Shown here: positions 12,627 to 26,200 of the stretch, piece by piece
How positions within the stretch are numbered: position 1 is the stretch's first letter
Layout: each line of letters starts with the position of its first letter
DNA from: Rotaria macrura
Taxonomy: Eukaryota > Rotifera > Eurotatoria > Philodinida > Philodinidae
Direction of reading: 5' to 3'
DNA: 64,000 nt
Assembly: GCA_900239685.1 (NCBI GenBank)
Contig: OENT01000179.1
Span: 107,389-171,388, forward strand
The notes under the pieces: generated by a model
Told to the model about the DNA's origin: nothing
Seen by the model: the letters and a program-made list of their open reading frames with translations, nothing else
Databases searched by the model: none
Translations under genes and position numbers: made by a program

Positions 12627-15222
12627 ACATTTTCCATTGTTCCAAATGTAGCTTTTTCTTCTTTCGTTTTTTTAATGTTTGTCTGTAGTAATATGCAGTC
12701 TTTTTAATATAGTCCTTCGGTGATATATGGATAATCTTCCGATAAAATTGAAATTTTCTCATATTTTATTCTGGGTTATTTATTCATCTGGCTAATAGAT
12801 ATCGTGAGAAAATGAGGTTTGTTGAAAGCAAGCACCAGGGATGCTTTTGTAGATACTAAACAATATTAACATACTAACACTAAAGCTAACGATCTGATAG
12901 GAAAAGTATAATTACAAATTAAATCGTAGAATGTAAACATAAAATTGCATATGAAATCGAATATTCATGACCTAAGAGTGTCTTACATATCAATGAGAAA
13001 AAAGATGCGTGTTTGATAAAAAATGTAATTAACATATCCATTCAATGATAAAGTTATTCATCAACTTCTTGTATTCTAATTATGATGCATGAAATGGCTT
13101 TTGTAGAAGAAATTTGACTGCTTTATCGAAGCTGACATGTTGTTTTTTTCCTTGAGGAAAAATAGGAAATGGAAGTTTAATCAACAAAAATTCTCAGTAC
13201 ATTTACAAATCTTCATTACGGATGTCAAACTCCGTATTCTCATCTAGTAGTTATGCTCGACAAGTAACACGCTCTTTTCTTGTGAATTGTTGCACGACAG
13301 TAAAGAGTTTACGAAGAATGTGTTTAATTGATTGATCCAAGCCTTGTGCATTATATAGATCATAATAAGACATGAATAGATAGTGTTTACGTATTAAAAA
13401 GATCGGAAGAAAAAATATCCAAAGATTCAAGATATAATAGCCATGGAAAAACGATTCAATGTATATACTGCATGTGCACGTTTTCTTTAGTTTACTGTTT
13501 TTCTGAAAAACTTTACATGCCCTTTTTAGAGTTCAACACACTATTGATAACTCTATAGAACTTTATAGTTTCGGTTCGATTTCTTTCCCATCTAGAAAAA
13601 AAATTTTCCTTCCCGAAACGTGTTGATGTTTTTCTTGTGTAACTTTAATCTAGTGAGCAAATGAAGTTTTTACACGTTTATACAGTTTCATAGTGTATTC
13701 ATTCTTCCATCGATCCCGGTTTTTTTAATCGGATACATTCTTTATCTTAACTGAAAATTTAGCAGAATTCTAAAAATTATTTGTGCAAAGTATTCGGTGC
13801 TTTTGCTCGAGTCACTTACAGTCAGCTATAGATTTGACTTTTTTGTTTTCATTAATATATTGTTCAATAGAATATTGATTTCTCTAACAATTCATGTAAT
13901 TTAACTATAATAGAATTGAGGTCAAAATAAATGGTAAATTTTGGATGATGCGAAACGGGTTAAAAGACACTGTTTTTCATAGCCTAAAATCTCAACAAGA
14001 AGATTGAATTTAAAACGATTTCTCTATTTCTCAAGGAAATTTCCTTGAAAATTTCATGCTGCCTCATTAAGTTATGCACGTGTAACAAATTATCTCTATT
14101 GGTCTTCGAAATAAAACAAACTTAAAACTTAAGTTCAATAGAGCAATCAATGCTGTGTCGAACTATGGAACAATAAAAAGCGTTGTAATACTTTCAGAAA
14201 TACAGCAAACTAAAGAAAATAAGCGACTCATCTTGAACTCTCCATCTTTTCGGTCTTTGTACATCCGATCTATGAATATAATTCGACGTTGGAATTTACC
14301 GAGATCTATTTGAATCATGAAGTTTCTTTTTTTGATTCTTCGTAGTCGGATGATATTTCAATATATTGATAGTTTTATACGCACTACACGAAACATTCTA
14401 TGACGTGTAAACTCTTTCAAAATATGCTGATACAGGAATAGTTGAAAGAAGATTGATATCAATTAAAATTTATTCATAGACACCCTATTTTCTCGAACTG
14501 TTGAAAAACAAATTCATACAGAACATTTCTGTAATGAATTAGTCCGTTTTCACCGACAACATCTTTTGACCGAACCATACCTGGTCACATATGATTCTTT
14601 CTATTTTGCACATTTTTTTACAGCCAGCAGGTTTATAAACAAACTCACACATATCCAACTGAGTTGGTTACTAAGTCACTTGAGGGTGTGCGTGTGCTTT
14701 GAATATGAATGAATGGAGAAATCCGCACACCCTTATCTGGTGGCGTATGTTTCCAAGCATGCAAAAGGTTCAATTGACTTAGTTATTAACTCAGTTGGAT
14801 ATGTGTGACTATGTTTATAAACCTGGTGACTGTGAAATAATTTTCAAAATAGAATCAATCATATGTGACTAGGTATGTTGTCGGCAAAAATGAAAGTTAC
14901 TTCTGTAACGATCGACTGTTAGAATTACTTTTGTGACATCGTAATAGAAGTAAGCACGATGAATGAATTTTACTGACTTTAATTCTCTAGTTTAATCTAA
15001 TACTGAAGAAGACGCTGTCGTTGAAGTGAAAGTATTCATCATTATGTTTGAATAAAATCAAATTTAACTGTAATGTATCTTCATAACGCGCACATGAAAG
15101 GTTTGCTACTTCTATAAATAATTCAAAGTTTTAACTATATTATTGTACAATTCAATCTTACCGCCATAGAATAGATGTTTGTGATCACAATCGTTGTTTT
15201 AATAGTCATTTTCAAACTTTAG
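12627..15222. other. Gene-poor intergenic region before the alpha/beta hydrolase
   Basis: About 2.6 kb of AT-rich sequence with no gene I can support. It contains the long inverted-repeat element at 14545-14893. The 5' exon of the downstream hydrolase may lie in its last few hundred bases, but I could not place it. Confidence 0.5.
14545..14893. mobile_element. Foldback / MITE-like element with long terminal inverted repeats
   Basis: About 350 bp with two long inverted arms. The left arm contains CACCGACAACAT, then TCACATATGATT, then AGGTTTATAAACA, then CACACATATCCAACTGAGTT. The right arm carries the reverse complements of these in mirrored order (AACTCAGTTGGATATGTGTG, TGTTTATAAACCT, AATCATATGTGA, ATGTTGTCGG). 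Arms are about 130 nt with scattered mismatches and the centre is about 80 nt. No reading frame. Target duplications are not clear, so the superfamily is unknown. Confidence 0.75.
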
Positions 15223-16355
15223 TTATTTTTCTTCGTATAATTTAAAACGTCTCTTCTGTATTACACCGAAATATGATCAGTCATTCGTTATACGAAATGT
15301 TGCCTACTGTTCTGGTTCCGATGCACATGTCAACCAGAAGATGGACATTTTTCTTCCTCTTCCCGATACTCAACCATTGTCGAGTACAACAAGCGAGCAA
15401 CAAGATGATGTAACTCAAAAACAAATTCCTATCATTGTTCACATTCATGGTGGAGGTTGGATTCGTGGTAGTGGTAGCAGTGAATGGCGTGGTGGTCCAA
15501 CCATGGGTCGAACATGTGCACATGAAGGTTTTGTCAGTATCATTCTATCGTATCGTTTAGCACGTATATCTCTCATATCGTTCTTTACTTGGTCCTTCAT
15601 ATTTGGTCTTATTATTCTTATCGTTGGACTTAGTTTACTATCGTGGCAACTTATAGCTGGTTACGTAGCATTTATGACTTTTGCCTACGGTTATAATTTT
15701 CTCTATAAAGTGCCTGTACCGGTCAATGTGGATCATGTATGTAAACTATGAGATGAATATATTTAATGAAACTCTATGTATGAATATTATGTAGATGATG
15801 GACGATCTATCTCATGCTCTTGTCTATATTCGTGATCATATAAATGAACATTGTCCAAATGCTGATTCAAAGCAAATATTTCTATCGGGTCATTCGGCTG
15901 GTGCACATCTCGTTAGTTTACTTGTTCTTGATAAATCTCATTTACATCGTCATGGATTTTCTCTATCAAATATACGTGGTGCTATATGTGTGAGCGGTAT
16001 TTATAGTCTAGAAAATCCAGTTCACAATTCCAAGTATCACATTAATAATTTACTATTTCGTGTACTCTATTCAAGTAATTTACAATATTCCACAGGCAAG
16101 ACAATAAAAGAATACTCACCTATCGAATATATAAAAGATGATACTGAATTTCCACCATTTTTAATTATGTCTGCTCGATTCGATATGGGTTTAGAACTCG
16201 ATGCAAAACGTTTCGTTGACAAACTTAAAAGTACTCAACATTCTGTTGAGTATTATATTGTTGAAGGGACACATGGTTCGATTGCAACAAAATTTTTTAA
16301 AAATGATGCACGCAAACATTTTTTTACATTTGTTCGTCAACATATGAATGATTAA
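15223..16355 (+). CDS. Membrane-associated alpha/beta hydrolase (HGGG / GHSAG esterase-lipase type), 5' exon unresolved
   Basis: Two exons are secure: one ending at 15736 and 15795-16355 (stop TAA). The frame is open upstream to about 15206 without an ATG before 15341, so I infer an acceptor (CTTTAG) at 15222 and a first exon further 5' that I could not identify. The alternative is a start at 15341, which would remove an early strand. The catalytic parts are all visible: oxyanion motif HIHGGGW, nucleophile elbow GHSAG, acid in SARFDMG and histidine in EGTHGS. This places it in the hormone-sensitive-lipase / carboxylesterase type, near isoprenylcysteine-methylesterase-like proteins. Between HGGG and GHSAG lies an extra hydrophobic stretch of about 50 residues (from SLISFFTW to YGYNFLY) that looks like two membrane segments. 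The natural substrate cannot be told from sequence. Confidence 0.8.
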
Positions 16356-17234
16356 GGAAATAAATGAAATTTTTTAATTTGTTGAAAAATTAAAGTAATA
16401 TATGTAGAAAAGAAAAGCAACAATGAATAGTTGCCATTCAGATATATACATGCTGGTATGTTGTATATGAAAGATGTGTCGGCGTTATTTTCTATCGTAC
16501 GATGGAATTTAGGCGACGCACATAGTAATTATGTTTTAGATATGAGTATGTATCCATAAAGAGCATTCAATCAAAACTTACATGATGTCGATCATATTTT
16601 TATTCATAATCTAGAAATCGGTAGACTTGTTCAAAATACTTCATAATACATGTTTCCTAGTTGTTATCGAATCGCTGTTCTTTGGAAAACAGTGAGTTGC
16701 AACCTTAACCAGCTTGATGATATTTTTACTCACATTTGGAATCATCATTCTAGTCATGATTGTCCATTTTTTGTATTTCTTTTTTGGATATGATCTTTAC
16801 AAAATCTTGTGAGAAAGAGTGACATATAAAAATATGTCGATCAATATCATAATTATTATTTTTTCAATAGAAACAAGACGTGATTCGATATTGATGCACT
16901 ATTTTTGCTTGTATGGTTTCTGTTTTTGATAATTTAAAAGATGAAGCATCATAATCAAAGCAGTACTTAATACATAACGAATCGAAATATTATTCATATA
17001 CAAGAACGTCAAGATATTGAAATGTCTCAATAATTCATGTGCTCGTACAAAATTCGCGATCGAACTTTTATTGATCTAGACAAGATGTTCAAACAACAGA
17101 TTTTTAGAAAATAATAGTTTGAAAATCTTCAAAGCTAGGATGTCAGTTTTATTATGACGTTTTTCTGTGAACATCATGTAAGGGTAAATCCTAATTGAAA
17201 CAACATTAATTGACAATCGTGATATATCCTTCTT

Positions 17235-17368
17235 TCAAGATTCTTATTTTTCTTGACTGTCAGTTACGACATTCTTCTTATCTTGAAGTGCACTCAAGAA
17301 TCTTGTTGTTTTTTTCTTCTCTTAAAAATAATTTTTGTCTAATCAATCAAGAAAAACAAGAATCTTGA
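17235..17368. repeat. Inverted repeat pair with AAGATTCTT core
   Basis: The 22 nt at 17235-17256 (beginning TCAAGATTCTTA) are the reverse complement of 17347-17368 (ending AAGAATCTTGA) with one mismatch. A third related copy, CTCAAGAATCTTG, lies between them. It could form a stem with a loop of about 90 nt. Confidence 0.6.
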
Positions 17369-18105
17369 CAGAATTCATCCAAGAACGCCGTTTAGCGATA
17401 TATTATATTGACATATCCAGCTAAAAAGAACACAAATAACACAATTCTTCTATATTCAAATGCGAAGATCATGTGAAAGGGTAAACTATTTGCTTTGACA
17501 AGTAACAAATATTGTGTTCTACTCAATATCATTATACACTGTTTCATTTAAATATTTCGAATGATGAATGAAATATTAAGTTAAACTCGAGAAATACCGA
17601 GGTATTATCGATGCATGATAACAGAACATTTTTTAACTCTGTTTCCGATTTTCGGATTAACCTAATCTCCTGCTTTGAGCCCTTTGTGATGCCTCTGAAT
17701 GTGAGCTTTATGGTTCGTGTCAATGTCAGTCACATTCTAACATTACAAAATCAAATAAGTTTTTCTCATTTCTTGAAAGATCGACGCAAATGATCTGTAA
17801 AAAATCTAATGAAATTGTATCTTCTATTAATATTCAATGGGAAATCGGATAAGTCGATAGTTTTAAAATTCATATTTTATTATTAATTAAAATTTAACAA
17901 AATTAGTCTTTCACTAACTCCATCTATTATTTTTCTCGATTGATCATTTATTAGAGGTTTATTGTCAAAATTTGATTCGTTCTTACTATCTAATTACCGA
18001 ATACTGTTAGTCAGCCAATTGTATTGTGCCGAGTTGATCCGCATCATCATTTCAATAACTACATTTTTTCTTTATATTTGTTCTATGTACGCAATAGAAA
18101 TATGT

Positions 18106-18123
18106 CATTTTTCCCTTAGATAA
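18106..18123 (+). promoter_or_regulatory. Candidate trans-splice or 5'UTR acceptor for HEXIM
   Basis: A pyrimidine-rich acceptor (TCATTTTTCCCTTAG) ends at 18119, four bases before the ATG at 18124. A normal untranslated leader of only 4 nt would be odd, so either a 5'UTR intron or spliced-leader addition is likely. Confidence 0.4.
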
Positions 18124-20141
18124 ATGCATCCAGTAGTACAACAGCAACAACAACGTCGTGGTAATTCAACACGAATGCCATTAATGTATTCTGCACCCTT
18201 ACCACCAACACCACTACTATCAGTACCTCCTCAGCCGTTACGTTATGGCGTAATCAGTAATTTTCAACAATCGGCAGTAGGTATTGGTGGAATGAAACAT
18301 CATCAGCGTGGAAGTGGAAATCGTGGTGGACGAGGATCGACAACCGTTCATCGACAACAACGTCCCACAGCCAGTTCTCGCTATCATCCTTATCCATTCC
18401 GGCAACCCTTACCTCCTCAACAGCAGCAGCAGCGTTCATATCGTCCAATGCAACCATTGCCACGTACACCGGCTGCCTTGATGGGTAAATAGAATTGTAG
18501 TTCATAGTAATTCATGTAATGTTTTTTTTCCGATTATTAGGTACACCTCCTGGCATGTCTCAATCAGAATATGAATTGATTCATTCAGCTCAAGTTCAAC
18601 GTGACAAAAAGAAACTCGATGTATTGGCACCATCGAATACAACACAATTTCTTATTCGTGATCACAATCGACAAACACCATCGTCAATTCCAACATTGAC
18701 ACCAACTCATCCAACAAGTAAGATCATTCTTATCCTTCAAAACACATATGATCTCGTGAGCAGTTCTAAAGATAAGCTATCATTTTTCTATAATGAAAAG
18801 TATCTAATGTTGAATTCTAATGGTAATTTAAATAATCCGTTGTAATCTCAATCCTAATCATTCTATACGAAAATTGTTTCATATTCTAAAGTAGAATTTA
18901 AAAGAAAATAACTTGTTATCAAGTTATAGTCTACAAACTTAGATTTGCATACATTGAATTTATTTCATTTTGAAGCGCCATCTCCATCAACTGCACAAGG
19001 TCAACCATCATTACCGTACGATCAAATGTTTGAAATGACTGATGTCGATGCACAAAGTGATGACACTGAAAGTAACCAAGGTCTCGGTTTCGGTGACGTT
19101 GATCCATCAGTTGATAATGATTTCAATGATATTTATTATCAATGTCGTTATGAACGTTATGCTGCATTTAGTCGAGCCGCTTTACTCAATGAAGTTCTAT
19201 CCCTATGTGCTAATATTGATCGTTTACAGCATGAAAAAAGTGAAGTTGAAAAACGTTTACGTGATGTACAACAACATTTGTACAATTTAACAACAGCATC
19301 GAATGGTGTTCATCAAGAACGTGCCATTCAAGATGAAGCAAGTCAGATTCATGATGATCCATCTCGAGTAAGAGAATGAAAATCGATTGTAAAATATTCA
19401 AGACAACTTTCAATGATCGTATATATTTGATAAATTTTTGCTTTGATCTATCGCTATTGTGAAACTTGAAAAAGACATTGTAGGAAGCTTCCCTTTCCAT
19501 CAATCAACAAGTTAGAAAATATAACTTTGCTCTATCTTGATTTGTGAACATCGTAATATGTGGTTTTGTAAATTAAGTATCTTAGAGTACTTTCCGTTCA
19601 GGATAAATGCATGTGAGAAACAAAATTAAAATTTTCTACTAATGACTATTTTTCTATGTTATTCTTAACATAACTACTATTAAACAAAGAAATCTTTGTT
19701 TTCATTATAGTAGAAAAATTCAAGAAAGTCGAGCAGTCTTCTTCAATTCACTCCTGTGTGAAATTTCAAAATGTGAATATATCGATTTCGGCAATAATCC
19801 GAGAATGACAGTTATCCTATAATGTTTCTAACTGAGCAATGGCAATTTTCGTCTCAATTTACTTTCTACTACATCCTCATGTGTATGAGCTATTCATTAG
19901 ACAAAAAAACCTAACTAATTTCCAACGAAACTCATTTGTTTAGTCTCCATCTTCAACACAAGATCAGCAACAAACTGATTCGCAATCTGTTGCCGACGAA
20001 ATAAATCATACGGATGAAGAATTACCAGTATCAGCATCGGCTCAACCAATTATCACAGAACCAAACGAAACGCATGAATTAGTTGCCGACACGAATCCAT
20101 CTGAAGTTAAAGAAAGCGAACAACAAATTCTTCATGATTAA
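18124..20141 (+). CDS. HEXIM: HEXIM-like inhibitor of P-TEFb
   Basis: Four exons (18124-18484, 18541-18717, 18976-19367, 19944-20141) give 375 aa in frame; human HEXIM1 is about 359. The N-terminal 120 residues are rich in Gln, Pro, Arg and Gly, with an RGxGNRGGRG patch. The central family motif is present as APSNTTQFLIRDH (about 150-162), corresponding to the PYNT block that inhibits CDK9 in animal HEXIMs, but Tyr is replaced by Ser. An acidic stretch (SDDTES, about residues 205-225) leads into FNDIYYQCRYERY and a leucine-rich coiled coil (about 240-285), as in the cyclin-T-binding dimerisation domain. The tail is acidic and polar. HEXIM with 7SK RNA holds P-TEFb inactive in the nucleus (family knowledge). 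I see no clear KHRR-type basic RNA-binding motif. The 576 bp intron 19368-19943 contains a small hairpin (AAACAAAG/CTTTGTTT near 19685-19704). Confidence 0.8.
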
Positions 20142-20271
20142 GTGAATTAGTATTTTTCTTCAACTATTTTTCGGTTGTATAATTTTGTTGTATAGAGAGA
20201 AATATATATAAATATACACACACTTGTAATGTAGATGAAAAGAGAAAAAAATTAGAATGCTCTTATGTATG

Positions 20272-20290
20272 TTTTTTTTCTCTTTTCTAG
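20272..20290 (+). promoter_or_regulatory. Candidate trans-splice acceptor for HYOU1
   Basis: A long pyrimidine tract ending TTTTTCTCTTTTCTAG sits at the end of the 158 bp gap between the HEXIM stop and the HYOU1 ATG, nine bases before the start codon. This is the strongest acceptor-like site before a start codon in the window. Confidence 0.45.
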
Positions 20291-20299
20291 ATCATTAAA

Positions 20300-23200
20300 A
20301 TGATCCGTCCACAGACGATTATTAGTATTTTTCTTATTTTTACCATATCGATTGTATTCACAGTCGATAGTCTTGCTGTGATGTCGATCGATCTCGGTAT
20401 AGAATATATGAAAATAGCTATTGTCAAGCCTGGCATACCGATGGAAATCGTTTTGAATAAGTAAATTTCAATCGAATCTTGATATCAAATGTTATGTTTG
20501 TTTGTTTTTCTTTTCTATTATAGAGAAAGTCGTCGAAAGACACCGGTTATTGTTGCTATCAAAGGAAAAGATCGTGAATTCGGTGAAGCAGCAATATCTC
20601 GAGTAAAGACAAAAAAGAATTGTTTTCTCTGTTCTATGTTAATAAGATATTTTCTGTATTTAGTCAAGTAAAATTCCAGTACAATCATATATGTTTCTAC
20701 GTGAATTAGTCGGAAAAACATTAGATAATCCTGTTGTTGAACAATATTTACGACGATTTCCGTATTATAAATTAAAAACCAATGATCAAACAAAGGAACT
20801 TGTTTTCGAACATGATAGGTAAATGAAATTTTGTTTTGGTGATTTTACTTTATTAAAATAGTGCAAAATATTTCAGTAGAAAGAATGTGAATACAATAGT
20901 CTTGATCGAATTAAGGGTTTCGTTCCAGTCAAAAATACATTTTCTTTCTTAGAACAAGTGATCTTGCTGAAAATTCTGGGAGATGGTGGGTGTGCTTGGA
21001 TATGGCGAGCTTATAATAGAATTTTCACCTCAAAACGTTGAGTTCTTAAAAAGTGTTAGTCAAATAATAAGGCTAAAAAAGTAGGTTTCAGAGTTCATCT
21101 CCAAATTTAATGATACAAACCTAGGGTTGGTGTCAAAATATAGCCAACACTTGCCACTAGAACCAAATAGACTTCAATTTTTTTTTAAAATTTCTCTATT
21201 GATTTTTCTTGGAAGATTTTCTCAAAGATTCGAAAAAATAGGTCGTACACCTGTAAAATAGTATCCATCTTTCTCAAAAACTATGCTAAAATAATATACG
21301 CACAAGTACGTAAAAAAATGAAAAACTCGTTTTGAGAAAATCACAAAACAAAAAGTTTTGTATTAAAAGTCAGTGTTTCTATTCAGTAAATCGATAGAGG
21401 AAACACATCTCAATCGTAGTTTATCGCATACATTTTTGACTATGGGGAATCAAAAGAATAAAAGAAGGCATACAAAGATGAAAGAATAGCATCGAAGAAA
21501 AAGAAAATACTTCACACTTATGTTGTAAAGGGTCTCTTGTGACGTAATACTATCAAAATAATGACATGATTAAACGAGCACCGGTAGGAAAAGAAATGAA
21601 GGATATGAGTGCACTATTGTTGAGAGATCTGTAGATGTCGTTAATTTACAATTTTTTGCTAGATTCTTCACTATATATTGAAAACTTTAGAAAAAGTAAA
21701 AAGACGACAATAATTAAGTTTTTCGAAAAAAATTCATTTTCCTGACTTCCGGTATCATCAGTATATCTTGTGAAGAACCACCAGAATTTCGATAAATCAT
21801 ACTGTTTTCGAAAATAGACAACAAGACCTATCCAGTCATATAAAAACCTAAAAATCGATTTCTTTGACGAAAACCTCGATTTTTGATTGGAACAGGGCCG
21901 TAAATGTCAATTTTGTTTCGCCATGTTAATAATTAACCAAACGTCATTTCTTTTTCAACGCTGAGAGTCTTGTAGAAAGCAAACAAAAGAACTGCAAATC
22001 AAATCATCAGCATCAGTAAGATATTTAACTTTCGGAGTGGTTTCTATATTTTCATAGTGACCTATACGTACTTATTATTGTAAATTTATCTTTTATTGTG
22101 ATGCTTTCACAAAATGAAGTTTCATCAAATGTTGTATTTCTAGTGAGACAACTTATACAGTTGAAGAACTCCTTGCCATGATATTGAAAAAAGCACGTGA
22201 ATATGCAACAGACTTTGCTGAACAATCTGTTGACGCTGCTGTCATAACAATTCCACCATATTTTACACAAGCTGAACGACGTGCTATTAAACGTGCATGT
22301 GAATTAGCAAACATAAAATTACTTCAATTAATGAATGATAATACAGCTGTTGCACTTAACTATGGTATATTTCGTCGTAAAGATTTTAATGCGACTGGTT
22401 CAACTTATCTATTTTATGATATGGGTTCACAATCGACTGTATGCACGATAGCAACATATAATGTTGTTAAAACAAAAGAACATGGTTATGTTGAAGAAGT
22501 ACCACAATTGACAATAAAATCTGTTGCATTCGATCGTGATTTAGGTGGCTTAGAATTTCAAATACGTCTACGTGATTACTTGGCTAAGAAATTTATTGAA
22601 CATCATCCTACTATAGATTTATTTAAAAATCCAAAAGCATTAACAAAATTATTTCGTGAAGCTGAACGAGCTAAAAATGTGTTAAGTGCTAATAATGAGT
22701 ATACAGCACAAGTTGAAGGTTTGGTTGATGAAATTGATTTTAAACATCGTATAACACGTGAACAGTTCGAACATTTATGTGAAGATCTTTTCATAAGAGT
22801 TAAACGACCTGTTGAAGAAGTACTCAATACAAGTGGAGTTACATTGGTATGAATTAGAGATAGGATGAGAATATAAAACAGAGAAAAAAAATAGAAGAAT
22901 AGTTAGAACTAAACGAATCAACGTCTATTATTGAGAATGTTTAGAATATCGCAAAATATAAATATAGTTGAATAAAATTCCAAAAACCAGAGTAAGTTTT
23001 ACCAATCGAAACTTTCAACGGAGTCTAAGAAATTTTACAATTGTTTTATTGGTTTATAGAAATTTTTTCGTTCAATTTTCAGCTTCGATAAAAATGTTAA
23101 AAAGATAACAGCGAAAGGCGTTTCCTCTGTAAGAAGCGTTCGAATGAAATATCCAATTTCAGATTCTACATGCATTTGCTCCTCGCGCTTATTGTATATC

Positions 23201-26200
23201 ATTCTAGTAGTTGAGTGATCATTAAAAGTATCTACGTTTGATTGATCGTATACGTTTTCGGCTACAATAAATACTTCTTTGTCACTATCTTAAATTGTTT
23301 ACTTTAATATAATCTTTCCTAGGGATATACAATCAGTCAATGACGACTATAGCTATGAAATATTTTAGCGCTTTCCTATTAGAGTGAAATAGCATACAAT
23401 GCAAAAGTCATGAGAAAAATGTCGAAATCTATTTTACCAGCTCGGTAAAACTTGTAAACGAATCAAAACATTTTTCATTGGAAAGAGTTAAGTCTGAACG
23501 ACAAATGTTCTACCAGACATATTTTCGAAAAACAAATCAGAAAAAGTACAACTTGAAAAATTTGTATTTCTCAATCATTTCGAACTTCATGTATCAAACT
23601 TGAACTAAGAATATGTACATTGTTAAAAGTTTTAGATCGGTCCTTCACTCTTTAATCAAAAATTATATAAAATTTTTATCTTTTACAAAAAGAAAACAAT
23701 CACTTAGCAAGATAATTAACTATCCTGCTTGAACTCAATTGTTTTCGTTTTATCAAGACTTCTACATTACATTTAATGTAAAGACTGGTCGCAAAAAAAT
23801 TTCCTTCTGCATAGCATATTAGAAAACATACTCTTTTTACGAAAATTGATTCCCTCTTGACAGCTACGTGCTATTGTTTACTTCATAAGATGATGCCATT
23901 CATGTCATCTTCTTCTTTTTTTTCTCTCAGGATGAAATCCAACAAGTACTTTTATTCGGTGGTTCAACTCGTATTCCACGTGTTCAACAAGAATTAAGCA
24001 AAGCTCTTGGCGGGTATGTTTTCTAATAAACTTTTACTTTCAACTTTTGATTTGTTTTTTTTTTATAGAGTTGATCTCGGTAAAAGTTTAAATACTGACG
24101 AAGCCGCTGCAATGGGCGGTGTTTATCAAGCTGCAGCACTTTCAAAAGGTTATCGAGTTAAAAAATTTCTCATAAAAGATGCCAATCAATATCCAATCAA
24201 TGTTCAATTCGAACGGCATACTGATGCAACAATTGATACGTCTGAACAGAAGTTTATTGATCGAACATTATTCCAACGAAATAATCTTTATCCGAATCGT
24301 AAAGTCATGACATTCAATCGACATGTTGATGATTTTTCATTTGATGTTCACTACGGTGATTTAACACATCTTTCGGAGACGGATAAACGGTAAAAATAAG
24401 ACAAAAGTAAAATAATGATGTTTTTATTTCGGTTAACTTTCAGTTCACTCGGTCAAACCGAATTGTTTCATGTCAATGTTCATGGTGTTCGTACAGCATA
24501 TGAAAAACATAAAGATACAAGTGAATCAAAAGGTGTCAAGGCACATTTTCAATTAGATGAAAATAGTCTTCTTCTTCTTGATCGAGTATGATCTAATTTA
24601 ACTAATGAATTATTTAAACATGATTGAATGAAATTTTTAGATCGAATTCGTCTTCGAGAAAAAAGAGGCGGAAGCCGAACAAAATAATACAACGAATGAC
24701 GATGATGAATCAACATTGTCAAGTAATTTCGATGCATAAAAATTTATATATTTATCGATTTTTATCTTTTAATGCATACAGAACTAGGAAGTAAAATTTC
24801 AAGCTTCTTTTCATCATCCAGTTCATCAACATCGGAAAACGATACCAATAATACAACAAGTAGTACAACCGATGAACAAAATCCAACTGTAATAAGATAA
24901 TTTTTTCTCGTCTTTTTCACGAAATAAATAGTTGCTTCATTTTAGAATAACACAGAAACAAATAATGATGAACAATCAACAAAGCCGTTCGATACAAAAG
25001 GTAGACATCTATCATAAGAATTTTGTTTAACCCTTTTCTTCTTTCATACAGACGAAGCTAATACAACTGAAAATTCAACTGCCAATACTACTACCACCAC
25101 AACAACAGCAACGCCACCACCGCCACCAAAAATAATAACTATTCGTGAACCATTGGAATATCAAGTTGATATTCTCGACTATATCGATCCGACATCGGAA
25201 ACACAAGCAACTTCAATAAAAAAGTAAATAATAGAATATGCTGAAGAATAAGACTTACGATGGGTAGTTAAAAAAATGTTCAGAAGTTTCGATTTCGTTT
25301 CAGGCGATTAGTGAAAGATCATTCATAGGAAGTCATCAGTATAATGAAAACCTAGTCAGATTTGACAGTAAAGATTTTCATCAATGTATATTCATAAGAA
25401 TAAGATTCTGTAAATTCGCTAATGAAATGATGACCATTTAAAGTCAATAGTATCTTTCTATTCGAATCGTGTTTCATAAGAAAACATATATCCTATTGTT
25501 TGATCATTCGTCAAAGTTTTACCAATTACAAATGCATCACAGAAATAAAATTCCATGGCAAGCTAGAAAGTTGACGATATTATGAAACGAAATTCTTTTC
25601 TAAATTTTGATTTGATGCGTCACATTGAAATTGTTCTATTTATTTACATTAGATTAACAGCTTTGGATGAGCACGATCGTCAACTATTAGCATTAGCGAC
25701 AGCAAAAAATAATCTCGAATCTTTTATCTATGATATGCGTGATAAGCTTGAACATGATTCCAATTATAAGAAAGCAACAACATCAGAAGAACGAGAAACG
25801 ATTAATCAAAAATTAACTGATACTGATGCATGGTTATGGGACGATGGTCTCAATGCAGATGTTAAAGTAATTGATATATTTTCTCTGCATGAATTAATTT
25901 TTTCTTCTTAATTTTTCAATCTAGACATTAAAATCCAAATTAGATGAATTGAAGACTTCAACAAAATCTTTACTATTACGTGTTCGTGAAAGTGATTTAC
26001 GTTCACAAAAAATTCAAGAACTTAGAGATGCACTCAATTCAACAGAACAGTTTGTTCGAACAACACGTATTTTATTTTTGAAAAAAGAAGATGATGAAAA
26101 ACCGTTTTCTGATGCAGACATTAGTGCCTTAGAAAAAATCGTCAGTGAAACACGTGTAAGAATGTCTTGTGACTTCTTTTGTTTCTCTATTTCATTCATT

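Larger units (their letters stand above)
16356..18123. other. Intergenic region upstream of HEXIM
   Basis: About 1.77 kb, AT-rich, no supported gene. It holds a 22 nt inverted repeat pair (17235-17256 and 17347-17368). The region just before the HEXIM start ends in a good acceptor-like sequence (TTTTTCCCTTAG at 18108-18119). Confidence 0.55.

Noticed and set aside
19672..19713. Hairpin in HEXIM intron as microRNA precursor
   Set aside because: The stem AAACAAAG/CTTTGTTT is too short and the outer pairing too broken for a convincing precursor.
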